Of a DNA stretch of 7,316 nt, positions 1 to 5,687 are shown piece after piece. The notes below the pieces were generated by a model that was given only the letters and a program-made list of their open reading frames with translations, did not search any database and had not been told where the DNA came from. The translations under genes were made by a program, and so were the position numbers. The stretch is from NCBI GenBank assembly GCA_005883585.1, contig VBFD01000096.1, positions 1-7,316 on the forward strand, given 5' to 3'. Origin of the DNA: UBA10449 sp005883585 (GTDB lineage Bacteria > Chloroflexota > Dormibacteria > Dormibacterales > Dormibacteraceae). Numbering within the stretch: position 1 is the stretch's first letter; every line of letters starts with the position of its first letter.

Positions 1-170
1 CGATCTGGGACATGCAAGCGGCCGTTGCTGCCGGGATGCCGGTGGTCGGCGTCGCCAGCGGCTCGGCAACCGCAAAAGAACTGACCGAAGCGGGAGCTTC
101 GTTGACGGTCGACGATCTGACCGAGCTCGTCCCGTTCGCACGAGGCGCCGTGTCATGGTCTGATCGTTAG
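1..170 (+). CDS. HAD-superfamily hydrolase, C-terminal end (5' truncated by window edge)
   Basis: The reading frame beginning at base 3 is open from the left edge to a TAG at 168-170 and gives 55 residues, starting IWDMQAAVAAGMPVVGVASG. This matches the end of phosphoglycolate-phosphatase/beta-phosphoglucomutase-like HAD hydrolases. There, the motif IV Asp (here in WDM) binds Mg2+, the following helix is rich in Ala and Gly, and a VxVASG strand leads to a 'L-x-x-AGA' helix with a closing 'DDLTEL' segment; all of these are visible. The nucleophile Asp, cap domain and motifs II-III lie outside the window, so the substrate cannot be inferred. The stop is 2 bp before the ATG of the dehydratase, so the two genes are probably co-transcribed and may be translationally coupled. 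The family call is fairly firm; the specific function is unknown. Confidence 0.8.
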   Translation, partial: IWDMQAAVAAGMPVVGVASGSATAKELTEAGASLTVDDLTELVPFARGAVSWSDR

Positions 171-172
171 AC

Positions 173-1147
173 ATGCCCGAGTTGTACGAACCGACATTTG
201 CCGATGTGCTTGACGCCGCAAAGCGAATCCGCAGCTACCTCCAGCCCACCCCGCTCAGACACTACCCGTCGCTTGACCGCCTCGTCGGCGCCGAAGTCCA
301 CGTCAAGCACGAAAACCACAACCCGACCGGGGCCTTCAAAGTCCGCGGAGGCATCAACCTCGTGAGCCGGCTCACGAACGAGGAGCGCGATCGAGGAGTG
401 ATCGCCGCATCAACCGGAAACCACGGCCAGTCAGTCGCCTACGCCGCGCGCCTTTTCGGAGTGAGCGCGATCATCTGCGCGCCAGAGAACGCGAACCCGG
501 TCAAAGTCGAATCGATGCGGGACCTTGGGGCCGAGGTGGTTTTGAAGGGCGAACGGTATGACGATGCTCGGCTCAACGCCAGCCGGCTCGCTGAAGAGCA
601 TGGCTATCGCTACATCCATTCGGGAGACGAACCCCATCTGATCGCCGGCGTGGGCACGCACACGCTGGAGCTGCTGCAGGAGCAGCCTCAGACCGAGGTC
701 CTCATCGTGCCCATTGGCGGAGGGTCCGGGGCTGCCGGCGCCTGCATCGTCGCCAAGGCCGTGAACCCCCAGATCGAGGTCGTCGGGGTCCAGTCCGCGG
801 AGGCGCCTGCGGCCTACCTCAGCTGGAAGAACCGCGAGACCCGTGAGGCGCCCAACCGGACTCGTGCTGAAGGCCTGGCCACGGCCGCTCCGTTCGAGCT
901 GCCGCAACGCATCCTGCGCCGCCTGCTCGACGACTTCGTGCTCGTCACCGACGATGAGATCGACGCTGCCACCGCGCTGATGATCGAGAAGACGCGCACG
1001 TTGGTCGAAGGCGCCGGTGCAGCTGCGCTCGCCGGCGCGTTCAAATTGAGAGAGCGTCTCCAGGGCCGCAAGGTGGCTCTGATCTGCAGCGGGGGCAACA
1101 TCAGCCCGACGCAACTCACAGAGTTGCTGCAGCGCCATCTCCTCTAG
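173..1147 (+). CDS. PLP-dependent threonine/serine dehydratase (ammonia-lyase), no ACT domain
   Basis: This is a 324-residue fold-type II PLP enzyme, predicted to convert threonine to 2-oxobutanoate and ammonia (or serine to pyruvate) in the cytoplasm. Visible motifs in order are KHENHNPTGAFKVRGG with the PLP Schiff-base lysine at K56, the substrate/carboxylate loop STGNHGQ at 80-86, the phosphate-binding GGGSG at 182-186, EGAGAA at 279-284, and CSGGN at 305-309 near the pyridine nitrogen. The length fits the short catabolic TdcB-type or serine racemase-like enzymes. It lacks the C-terminal ACT regulatory domain of biosynthetic IlvA, so isoleucine feedback is not expected. The ATG at 173 has no clear Shine-Dalgarno sequence but lies 2 bp after the HAD gene stop, which suggests coupling. 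The stop overlaps that of the converging aldo/keto reductase. Serine racemase or a hydroxy-amino-acid dehydratase of other specificity is an alternative; the fold and chemistry are secure, the preferred substrate is inferred. Confidence 0.92.
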   Translation: MPELYEPTFADVLDAAKRIRSYLQPTPLRHYPSLDRLVGAEVHVKHENHNPTGAFKVRGGINLVSRLTNEERDRGVIAASTGNHGQSVAYAARLFGVSAIICAPENANPVKVESMRDLGAEVVLKGERYDDARLNASRLAEEHGYRYIHSGDEPHLIAGVGTHTLELLQEQPQTEVLIVPIGGGSGAAGACIVAKAVNPQIEVVGVQSAEAPAAYLSWKNRETREAPNRTRAEGLATAAPFELPQRILRRLLDDFVLVTDDEIDAATALMIEKTRTLVEGAGAAALAGAFKLRERLQGRKVALICSGGNISPTQLTELLQRHLL

Positions 1148-1902
1148 CGGAGCGCCTCGAACTCGGCATCGGTCAGCTCGATCTTCGCCGCCGCCACGTT
1201 CTCCTTCAGGTGCGCCGGCGACAGCGTGCCAGGGATCGGCAGCATAACCGGGGATCGGCGCAGGAGCCACGCGAGCGTGATCTGCTGCGGTGTTGCTCCG
1301 TGCCGCTCGGCGATCCCGGCAATAGCACGGCCACCCTCGGCGCGCAGCGGATAGTACGGCACGAACACGATGTTTTCGCCGGCGCAGTAGTCGACGACCT
1401 CCTCGGACGTGCGCTCCGACAGGTTGTAGTGGTTCTGGACCGCGGTGATGGGAACGACCCGCCGGGCACGCTCGATCTGGTCGATGTCGACGTTCGAGAT
1501 GCCTACGTGCCGGATCTTGCCGCGGTCTCGGTACTCCTTGATCGCGGCGAGGCTTTCTTCGAGCGGGGTCTCGGGATCGACGCGGTGCAGGTAGTACAGA
1601 TAGATGCTTTCTGTTCTCAGCGCGCGGAGGCTCTGCTCGATCTCGGCGCTCAACACCTCTGGCCGGCCGCGTCCGGCGCCACCGAACCCGCCTTTGGTCG
1701 CCACGATGCAGCCCTCAGGGATGGGGGAGAGTGCCTCGCCGATCGTCTCCTCGCTCTGTCCGCCCGTGTACAGGTGAGCGGTGTCGATCATCTGCACTCC
1801 AGCGGCAACTGCAGCCCGGATCAACGCGACGTTTTCCGGTGGTTTCGTGAGCCGGTTTGTACCCAGCCCGATCCGAGCTACGTCGAGGTCGCCAACCTTC
1901 AT
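1144..1902 (-). CDS. Aldo/keto reductase
   Basis: This 252-residue NADPH-dependent aldo/keto reductase has a (beta/alpha)8 barrel and is probably cytoplasmic. The catalytic tetrad is complete: D40 and Y45 in MIDTAHLYTGG, K70 in VATKGG, and H106 in YYLHRVDP. Other family signatures are the opening GLGTNRLT, GKIRHVGISNV at 128-138, the QNHYNLSER segment at 156-164 and the cofactor-binding IPGT at 223-226. The natural substrate cannot be read from the sequence. The ATG at 1902 is the only in-frame start close by, because a TAG lies a few codons upstream; the bases before it carry no good Shine-Dalgarno sequence, so the transcript may be leaderless or weakly translated. A strong hairpin sits about 20 nt upstream of the start. 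At 252 residues it is slightly short for the family and ends right after the last helix. Its TAG stop overlaps the dehydratase stop on the other strand. Confidence 0.93.
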   Translation of the reverse strand: MKVGDLDVARIGLGTNRLTKPPENVALIRAAVAAGVQMIDTAHLYTGGQSEETIGEALSPIPEGCIVATKGGFGGAGRGRPEVLSAEIEQSLRALRTESIYLYYLHRVDPETPLEESLAAIKEYRDRGKIRHVGISNVDIDQIERARRVVPITAVQNHYNLSERTSEEVVDYCAGENIVFVPYYPLRAEGGRAIAGIAERHGATPQQITLAWLLRRSPVMLPIPGTLSPAHLKENVAAAKIELTDAEFEALR

Positions 1903-1922
1903 GCAGATTCGATGCTAACGGT

Positions 1923-1958
1923 GACCCGCGGAGCCCGGAAGAACCGGGTCCGCGGGTC
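1923..1958 (-). terminator. GC-rich hairpin, probable terminator of the exported-protein gene
   Basis: Left arm GACCCGCGGA (1923-1932), one unpaired G (1933) and CCCGG (1934-1938) pair with CCGGG (1944-1948) and TCCGCGGGTC (1949-1958), leaving a 5-nt loop AAGAA. This is 15 base pairs with a single bulge. On the minus strand it begins about 27 nt after the stop of the gene ending at 1986, where a terminator is expected. There is no T-run on either side, so it resembles the tail-less stem-loops common in high-GC bacteria rather than a classical intrinsic terminator. It also lies about 20 nt upstream of the aldo/keto reductase start, so it could instead act in that gene's leader. The hairpin is seen directly; its role is inferred. 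Confidence 0.6.
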
Positions 1959-1985
1959 GATCTGAATGCTTGAACGGGTGATCAG

Positions 1986-3317
1986 TTAGCGGGGAGGGAA
2001 CTGCGAGTTGGGCGCCGGAGCGACGAGGTTCGCTGTCGGAGCCTCATCGATGAAGCCGATCACTGCGCAGTTGATGTCGATGCCGACGCTGCCATAGGGG
2101 GCACCGCCGGGGCCGGTAATGAGGTCGGGGCGAGTGGCGGCGAGGTTGAAGACGACGTTCTCGTCGATCTGCCGCTTGTCGAGACCCTGGTCTATTGCTT
2201 TCTGCGTCCACTGACCGAGCTGCGCGTCCCACAGTGGGCTGTACGCATCCGCGTGCCGTGGATCCTTGAGGGTTGGAAAATCGCCGAACACGTTCAGGAG
2301 GTCGCCACCCTTGCGCAGCGCGTCGATCAACGCGGTGTTGGAGGCGGAGGCGTCCTCTGCGGCGTGGCCGTTGAGAACGATGTTCACGAACCCCTGTGCC
2401 TGAGGATTGCTTGCGCCGCTTTGTCCATTGACGAAGCCGAACAGGCGCTCGCGAGCTGAGCCGAGGAAATCATCGCCACCGTTGTACGCAGCGTTGGCGA
2501 GGGCGGGTACATAGGTGGACCGCTCCAGGACCGAAGCCAACGGGTCGTCGGCCTCGGTGCTGAGGTACAGGATGGGCTGGCCGGCGTCGAAGCCCTTCAC
2601 CAGCAGGAGGTCGACCCACGAGTCGAGAAACTGTCCGGGCGGTGGCGGGGGAGCGATGTGAATCCCGAGCACGCGGTCTCCGGTGTTGGTGTGGGTCGTC
2701 ACGTCAAACGGTCCGTCTCCGGTCGCCACGATGGGAGCGCTGTAGACAACGTCGGACCCAGCGATCCGAATGAACGGGCTGTATCCGGGGCCTGCCACCG
2801 CGCCGGGCGAAAACGACGCCGGCGGGAAGCCGTTGGGCCCTGGTACCAACGTGCGCGTTGGGGTGAAGTCCGGCTCGCCCTTGAAGTTGACGACCGCCGG
2901 CCCGAACTTGTTCGCGTCGGCCGACGGCGAATCCAGGGTGACTGTTTGCACGCACTGAGGACAGCTGATCGCGATGTTCGCGAGCTTGGGGGCATAGTTC
3001 AGGCCGCTGTTGTGCGCCAGTCCAACATCGGATGCCTCCGTCAGGACGAACCACACGGTGTGGCCGTTGGCGGTTCCCTTGTACAAGGGCAGACGAACGG
3101 TTTCGTGACTCAGGTCGACCTGGAGCGCGCTTTCCAGGACCAGGTTTTGGGTTGGAAGCAACCCCGTCAGCTGCCCCAGTCCGCTAGCCGATCCAGCGTT
3201 GCCAGAAATTCCGGCTGATGCTGCCGGCTGCTCACGAGTCACGAGCACCAGTGACAAGACCACGGCCGCAATAGATGCTGCGGCCAGCCAACTTAACTTG
3301 AAGAAACTTCGTCTCAA
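1986..3317 (-). CDS. Exported or membrane-anchored protein of unknown function
   Basis: I do not recognise a named family with confidence. The frame extends up to 3434, but the best start is the TTG at 3317 (443 residues). It has GAGGAG 9 nt upstream, whereas the longer start has no ribosome site and puts about 39 charged residues before the signal. From the TTG, residues 2-3 are RR, residues 9-26 are a strongly hydrophobic segment (SWLAAASIAAVVLSLVLV), and an A-S-A at 33-35 could be a cleavage site, so the protein is a Sec substrate or has one N-terminal anchor. The rest is hydrophilic with no further membrane span. It holds a CPQC pair (C119, C122), a third Cys (C417), a proline run at 223-227, and two YSP segments (YSPFIR at 179, YSPLWD at 359). 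Many aromatic/Gly turns and 'GPNGFPP'-like loops suggest a beta-rich extracytoplasmic fold. It is divergent from the sigma factor gene, so it may belong to that regulon (inference). Confidence 0.75.
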   Translation of the reverse strand: MRRSFFKLSWLAAASIAAVVLSLVLVTREQPAASAGISGNAGSASGLGQLTGLLPTQNLVLESALQVDLSHETVRLPLYKGTANGHTVWFVLTEASDVGLAHNSGLNYAPKLANIAISCPQCVQTVTLDSPSADANKFGPAVVNFKGEPDFTPTRTLVPGPNGFPPASFSPGAVAGPGYSPFIRIAGSDVVYSAPIVATGDGPFDVTTHTNTGDRVLGIHIAPPPPPGQFLDSWVDLLLVKGFDAGQPILYLSTEADDPLASVLERSTYVPALANAAYNGGDDFLGSARERLFGFVNGQSGASNPQAQGFVNIVLNGHAAEDASASNTALIDALRKGGDLLNVFGDFPTLKDPRHADAYSPLWDAQLGQWTQKAIDQGLDKRQIDENVVFNLAATRPDLITGPGGAPYGSVGIDINCAVIGFIDEAPTANLVAPAPNSQFPPR

Positions 3318-3472
3318 ACTGATCTTCTCCTCTTCTCGTCTTTCGACTCTTGATTTACGAATTCGGGTCTGTCGCGACACCGGTACAGTCACGCCGCCAC
3401 CCGATCCGTTACATGTGCTCGTGGCACGGAACATCGCGGCCCCAATCGCGGTTCGTCGTTTTGAAGGGCTTC
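3318..3472. promoter_or_regulatory. Divergent promoter region between exported-protein gene and sigma factor gene
   Basis: These 155 bp separate two divergent starts (3317 minus, 3473 plus), so they must contain promoters in both directions. I see no confident housekeeping -35/-10 pair. A perfect 10-bp palindrome TGTCGCGACA lies at 3370-3379 and could be an operator. A GGAAC at 3428-3432 upstream of the sigma gene resembles an ECF-type -35 element, but a CGTC follows only after 21 nt, longer than the usual 16-17. On the minus strand TGTAAC (about 3410-3415) is another AAC-type candidate. Autoregulation by the sigma factor is plausible but unproven. Confidence 0.5.
3327..3332 (-). promoter_or_regulatory. 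Ribosome binding site fixing the TTG start of the exported protein
   Basis: GAGGAG on the minus strand, within a purine-rich stretch, lies 9 nt before the TTG at 3315-3317. It decides for this start over the ATG at 3434, which has no comparable site. The resulting N-terminus is a textbook signal peptide (two arginines followed by a hydrophobic core). Confidence 0.65.
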
Positions 3473-4120
3473 ATGACCTCGATCACTGCTGCGCTGCCGA
3501 CGGACGAATTGGAGCTCGTACTCGCGCTGCGCGCGGGCGATGAGGACGCCTTCACGAAGCTCGTCAACCGATACCAATCCGCGATGCTCCAGGTCGCCCT
3601 GACTTACGTGGGGAGCCGCGCCATTGCCGAGGAAGTCGTGCAGGAGGCCTGGCTTGGCGTCCTCAACGGCATAGGACGCTTCGAAGGACGTTCGCAGCTG
3701 AAGACCTGGATCATGCGCATCGTCATCAACCGCGCCAAGCGGCGAGGTAGTGAAGAAGCGCGCACGACTCCGTTTTCAGGGATGCAGCAAGCGCGGCACG
3801 ACTCCGGTGCATCAGTGGACCCAGATCGATTTCGCGGCGCTTCCGATCCCTGGCCCGGTCACTGGTGGTCCCCGCCGTCGAATTGGTCCGGGATGCCGGA
3901 GGCTCGCCTGCTCTCGGGGGAGATGTTCGACCAGGTACGCAGCGCCGTGGCTGATCTGCCCGAAAGGCAGCGCGAGGTGATCACACTGCGCGATGTCCTT
4001 GGTTATTCCGGAGCGGAGGTTTGTAACGTGCTGGCGATTTCGGATACGAATGAGCGAGTCCTGCTGCACCGTGCTCGCTCCCGAGTACGGGCCGCCATGG
4101 AGCGCTACCTACAGCAATGA
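3473..4120 (+). CDS. ECF-type RNA polymerase sigma factor (sigma-70 family)
   Basis: This 215-residue alternative sigma factor would direct RNA polymerase to a specific promoter set. Sigma region 2 spans about residues 25-92, with the region 2.2-2.4 core EEVVQEAWLGVLNGIGRF followed by EGRSQLKTWIMRIVINRAKRR. Region 4 spans about 151-213, with LPERQREVITLRDVLGYSG and the helix-turn-helix that continues into VLLHRARSRVRAAM. There is no region 1.1 or region 3, which defines the ECF type. The linker (about 93-150) is unusually long and contains a Trp/Pro-rich piece, PWPGHWWSPPSNW. The ATG at 3473 is chosen because it starts just before the conserved N-terminus and has GAAGGG 4 nt upstream; the frame is open to 3350 but those residues look non-coding. 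Its stop overlaps the ATG of the zinc-finger anti-sigma gene (ATGA), the usual arrangement for a sigma/anti-sigma pair. Confidence 0.93.
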   Translation: MTSITAALPTDELELVLALRAGDEDAFTKLVNRYQSAMLQVALTYVGSRAIAEEVVQEAWLGVLNGIGRFEGRSQLKTWIMRIVINRAKRRGSEEARTTPFSGMQQARHDSGASVDPDRFRGASDPWPGHWWSPPSNWSGMPEARLLSGEMFDQVRSAVADLPERQREVITLRDVLGYSGAEVCNVLAISDTNERVLLHRARSRVRAAMERYLQQ

Positions 4121-4401
4121 CAGAGAGGCATATGCGTCACGCGACCACCGAGATGACCTGCCAGGAGCTCGTGGAGCTGATCACTGAGTACCTGGATGGA
4201 ACCCTGCTGGAGCCGGACCGATCGCGCTTCGACGCTCACGTGCGCACGTGTTCAGGATGCGAGGCCTACATTGAGCAGATGCGCATGACGATCCGGTTGC
4301 TGGGCAAGCTCAGCGAGGAGTCGATCTCGGCTGAAGCGCAGAGAGACCTGCTGGCGACGTTCCGGACCTGGAAGGCAAACGGGGCCGAACACGGCCTGTG
4401 A
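4117..4401 (+). CDS. Soluble zinc-finger (ZAS/zf-HC2) anti-sigma factor
   Basis: This 94-residue protein has the zinc-binding anti-sigma signature: C15 in MTCQELVELITEYLDGTL, then H41, C45 and C48 in the H-x3-C-x2-C motif HVRTCSGC. In this family the small helical domain docks between sigma regions 2 and 4, and zinc or thiol chemistry can release the sigma. There is no transmembrane segment, so it should sense a cytoplasmic signal, unlike membrane-anchored relatives. After the zinc motif come an amphipathic helix (about 49-66) and a short charged tail. The ATG at 4117 overlaps the sigma stop by 4 bp; an alternative ATG at 4132 (M6) has GAGAGG only 3 nt upstream, so the exact start is uncertain, but both keep the whole domain. 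The cognate sigma is presumably the overlapping gene. Whether the zinc site is redox active is unknown. Confidence 0.9.
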   Translation: MTERHMRHATTEMTCQELVELITEYLDGTLLEPDRSRFDAHVRTCSGCEAYIEQMRMTIRLLGKLSEESISAEAQRDLLATFRTWKANGAEHGL

Positions 4402-4406
4402 AGGAG
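4401..4406 (+). promoter_or_regulatory. Ribosome binding site of the DUF427 gene
   Basis: AAGGAG lies 6 nt before the ATG at 4413, an optimal spacing. It sets the start there rather than at the in-frame GTG at 4398, which would lie upstream of this site and inside the anti-sigma gene. The site begins on the last base of the anti-sigma TGA stop, so translation is probably coupled. Confidence 0.75.
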
Positions 4407-4412
4407 ACACAA

Positions 4413-5213
4413 ATGACGACGAATCAGAAAGAGGCGACGCGTGCGCGGCCGGCTGCTGAGCGGGCGAGACTCAAGGACGGGGTGCACATCGAGTACAGCC
4501 CGCGCCGGGTGCGCGCGTACTTCGACAACCAACCGATCGCCGACAGCCAGCGGGTGTTGCTCGTGTTCGAGACCAAGCGCCCTCCGGTGTACTGGTTTCC
4601 AACCTCGGACGTGCGCATGGACCTGCTGGCGCTTAGAGAGCAGGGAGTCGCGGGCGCCTCAGGGACTGTGCGCTGGCGCTCGACCGCCACGGGCAGGTCG
4701 GTGGACAACCTTGCCTGGAGCTACGCGGAGCCCGCCGGCGACCTGGCTCCCCTGGAAAACCACATCGCCTTCTACTGGAACGCCATCGACGCCTGGTATG
4801 AGGAAGACGAGGAGGTCTTCGTTCACCCTCGGGATCCGTACACGAGGGTTGACACCGTCCACAGCTCGCGTCGCGTACGTGTGGAGGTCGACGGCGAGAC
4901 CGTCGCCGAGACCAGCCGGCCGGTGCTTCTGTTCGAGACCGGCCTACCCACCCGTTACTACATTCCCAAGCTGGACGTGCGGATGGATCTGCTCGAATCG
5001 ACCGACACCGTGACCCACTGTCCCTACAAGGGCGACGCCGGCTACTGGAACCTGCGCCTGGGTGACAAGACGTTCAAGGACTACGTGTGGGTCTACCGGC
5101 GGCCGATTCCCGAGATCCCGAAAATCGAGAATCTGCTGTGCTTCTACAACGAGAAGGTCGACCTCTACGTCGACGGAGTGCTTCAGGAGCGGCCTGTAAC
5201 GTCCTTCTCCTAG
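4413..5213 (+). CDS. Tandem DUF427 domain protein
   Basis: This 266-residue protein is made of two copies of the DUF427 fold (Pfam PF04248), with no signal peptide or membrane segment. Copy 1 is about residues 24-141 and copy 2 about 142-262. Both contain the same core, LLVFETKRPPVYWFP with DVRMDLL (49-72) and LLFETGLPTRYYIP with DVRMDLL (172-194). Both also end with an acidic/aromatic strand after PLEN or KIEN and a FYW/FYN. The family hallmark HCPYKG is present only in copy 2 (202-207), followed by a YW and a WVYRRP segment; copy 1 has GTVRWRS in its place. The molecular function of DUF427 is not established. The gene follows the anti-sigma factor by 11 bp on the same strand, so it probably belongs to the sigma/anti-sigma operon and may be a target or accessory of that switch (inference). 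Confidence 0.88.
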   Translation: MTTNQKEATRARPAAERARLKDGVHIEYSPRRVRAYFDNQPIADSQRVLLVFETKRPPVYWFPTSDVRMDLLALREQGVAGASGTVRWRSTATGRSVDNLAWSYAEPAGDLAPLENHIAFYWNAIDAWYEEDEEVFVHPRDPYTRVDTVHSSRRVRVEVDGETVAETSRPVLLFETGLPTRYYIPKLDVRMDLLESTDTVTHCPYKGDAGYWNLRLGDKTFKDYVWVYRRPIPEIPKIENLLCFYNEKVDLYVDGVLQERPVTSFS

Positions 5214-5236
5214 TCCACGAAGCGATGTGGAAGCTA
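5214..5236. terminator. Weak stem-loop between convergent genes
   Basis: TCCAC (5214-5218) pairs with GTGGA (5227-5231) around an 8-nt loop in the 20-bp gap between the convergent DUF427 and PRC-like genes. The flanking TAG (5211-5213) and CTA (5234-5236), the two stop codons, could extend the pairing past a 2-nt bulge. The stem is short with no T-run, so a role as bidirectional terminator is only a guess from position. Confidence 0.25.
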
Positions 5237-5587
5237 CTCCGAAGAGTCCTTCCAGCCGAGATGTTTCCAGCGGAACAACCCGCTGAGACCGAGGCGCTTC
5301 ACGTACAGCTCATGGAAGCGTTCGTACTTCTCGGCGGCCTGGCTGGTCGATTTGAGATAGACGGCCCGCTCGGTGATCCTGTCGATGTCGTCGGCCGGTG
5401 CCAGGAAGTGGTGACCGAGTATGTGGTGCTCGAACGCAACACCATGAAAGATGTCCTCTTCGGGCAGCGCTGCCACCTCGGTCACATGACCGACCTCGAC
5501 CCCATCGCTCGCGATTACGGGCGAACGCGCCCCGATGGCGCGCCACGAAATCACGGTTTCCGGTTTATCGCTCACCGCATCGAACAT
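5234..5587 (-). CDS. Small PRC-barrel-like domain protein
   Basis: This 117-residue, probably cytoplasmic protein has no signal or membrane segment. Residues about 14-80 have the pattern of a PRC-barrel-like (DUF2171-like) domain. A strand leads to SDGVEVGHVTEV (27-38, the 'D-G-x-x-x-G-x-V' turn), then IFHGVAF (46-52), a strand carrying FLAPADDIDRI (61-71) and a final AVYLKS. Such domains occur in ribosome-maturation factors, photosynthetic reaction-centre subunits and many small stand-alone proteins of unknown role. A histidine-rich EHHILGHH (53-60) lies in the middle of the barrel, and the C-terminus (about 85-117) is an added charged/aromatic helix ending in WKHLGWKDSSE. The ATG at 5587 has GAGGG at 5594-5598, 6 nt upstream; an in-frame TGA lies a little further up. 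It is downstream of the lipoprotein gene on the same strand, with about 100 bp between, so co-transcription is uncertain. The family assignment is by eye. Confidence 0.7.
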   Translation of the reverse strand: MFDAVSDKPETVISWRAIGARSPVIASDGVEVGHVTEVAALPEEDIFHGVAFEHHILGHHFLAPADDIDRITERAVYLKSTSQAAEKYERFHELYVKRLGLSGLFRWKHLGWKDSSE

Positions 5588-5625
5588 ACACCGCCCTCGG
5601 CATATGACGCAGTCGCCTCGGGAGA

Positions 5626-5661
5626 GTCACCGGCAGAACCAACCTGATCCTGTGCGGTGAC
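5626..5661 (-). terminator. Imperfect hairpin downstream of the lipoprotein gene
   Basis: GTCACCG (5626-5632) and CGGTGAC (5655-5661) form a 7-bp stem, and CAG/CTG just inside can extend it past a small internal loop. On the minus strand it starts about 27 nt after the lipoprotein stop at 5688 and lies about 40 nt upstream of the PRC-like gene start. That would suit a terminator of the haloperoxidase-lipoprotein unit or a leader structure of the next gene. No T-run follows, and the large loop makes it weaker than the hairpin at 1923-1958. Confidence 0.3.
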
Positions 5662-5687
5662 CTCCTTGTATTCATGTGCGAACAGGG

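Noticed and set aside
431..1270. Long minus-strand frame (279 codons) opposite the dehydratase
   Set aside because: It is the antisense shadow of a GC-rich gene with unmistakable PLP-enzyme motifs; its own translation is low-complexity Arg/Gly/Ala with no recognisable domain.
1210..1965. Long plus-strand frame (251 codons) opposite the aldo/keto reductase
   Set aside because: The minus strand carries the full catalytic tetrad, and this frame runs through the 1923-1958 hairpin. It has no domain and no ribosome site.
2658..3218. Plus-strand frame of 186 codons inside the exported-protein gene
   Set aside because: It is antisense to a gene with a signal peptide and a good ribosome site; the translation looks random.
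3428..3457. ECF-like promoter GGAAC ... CGTC upstream of the sigma gene
   Set aside because: The spacer is 21 nt, longer than the usual 16-17, and the elements are short; kept only as a remark under the divergent region.
3350..3472. N-terminal extension of the sigma factor to the first start at 3350
   Set aside because: The extra 41 residues do not resemble any sigma N-terminus, have no ribosome site, and would fill the divergent promoter region.
5087..5647. Plus-strand frame of 186 codons spanning the end of DUF427 and the PRC-like gene
   Set aside because: It overlaps two better-supported genes in other frames and shows no family features.
5564..5674. Possible 36-codon minus-strand peptide starting at 5674
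   Set aside because: No ribosome site precedes its ATG, it is Arg-rich as expected for a random high-GC frame, and it overlaps the start of the PRC-like gene.
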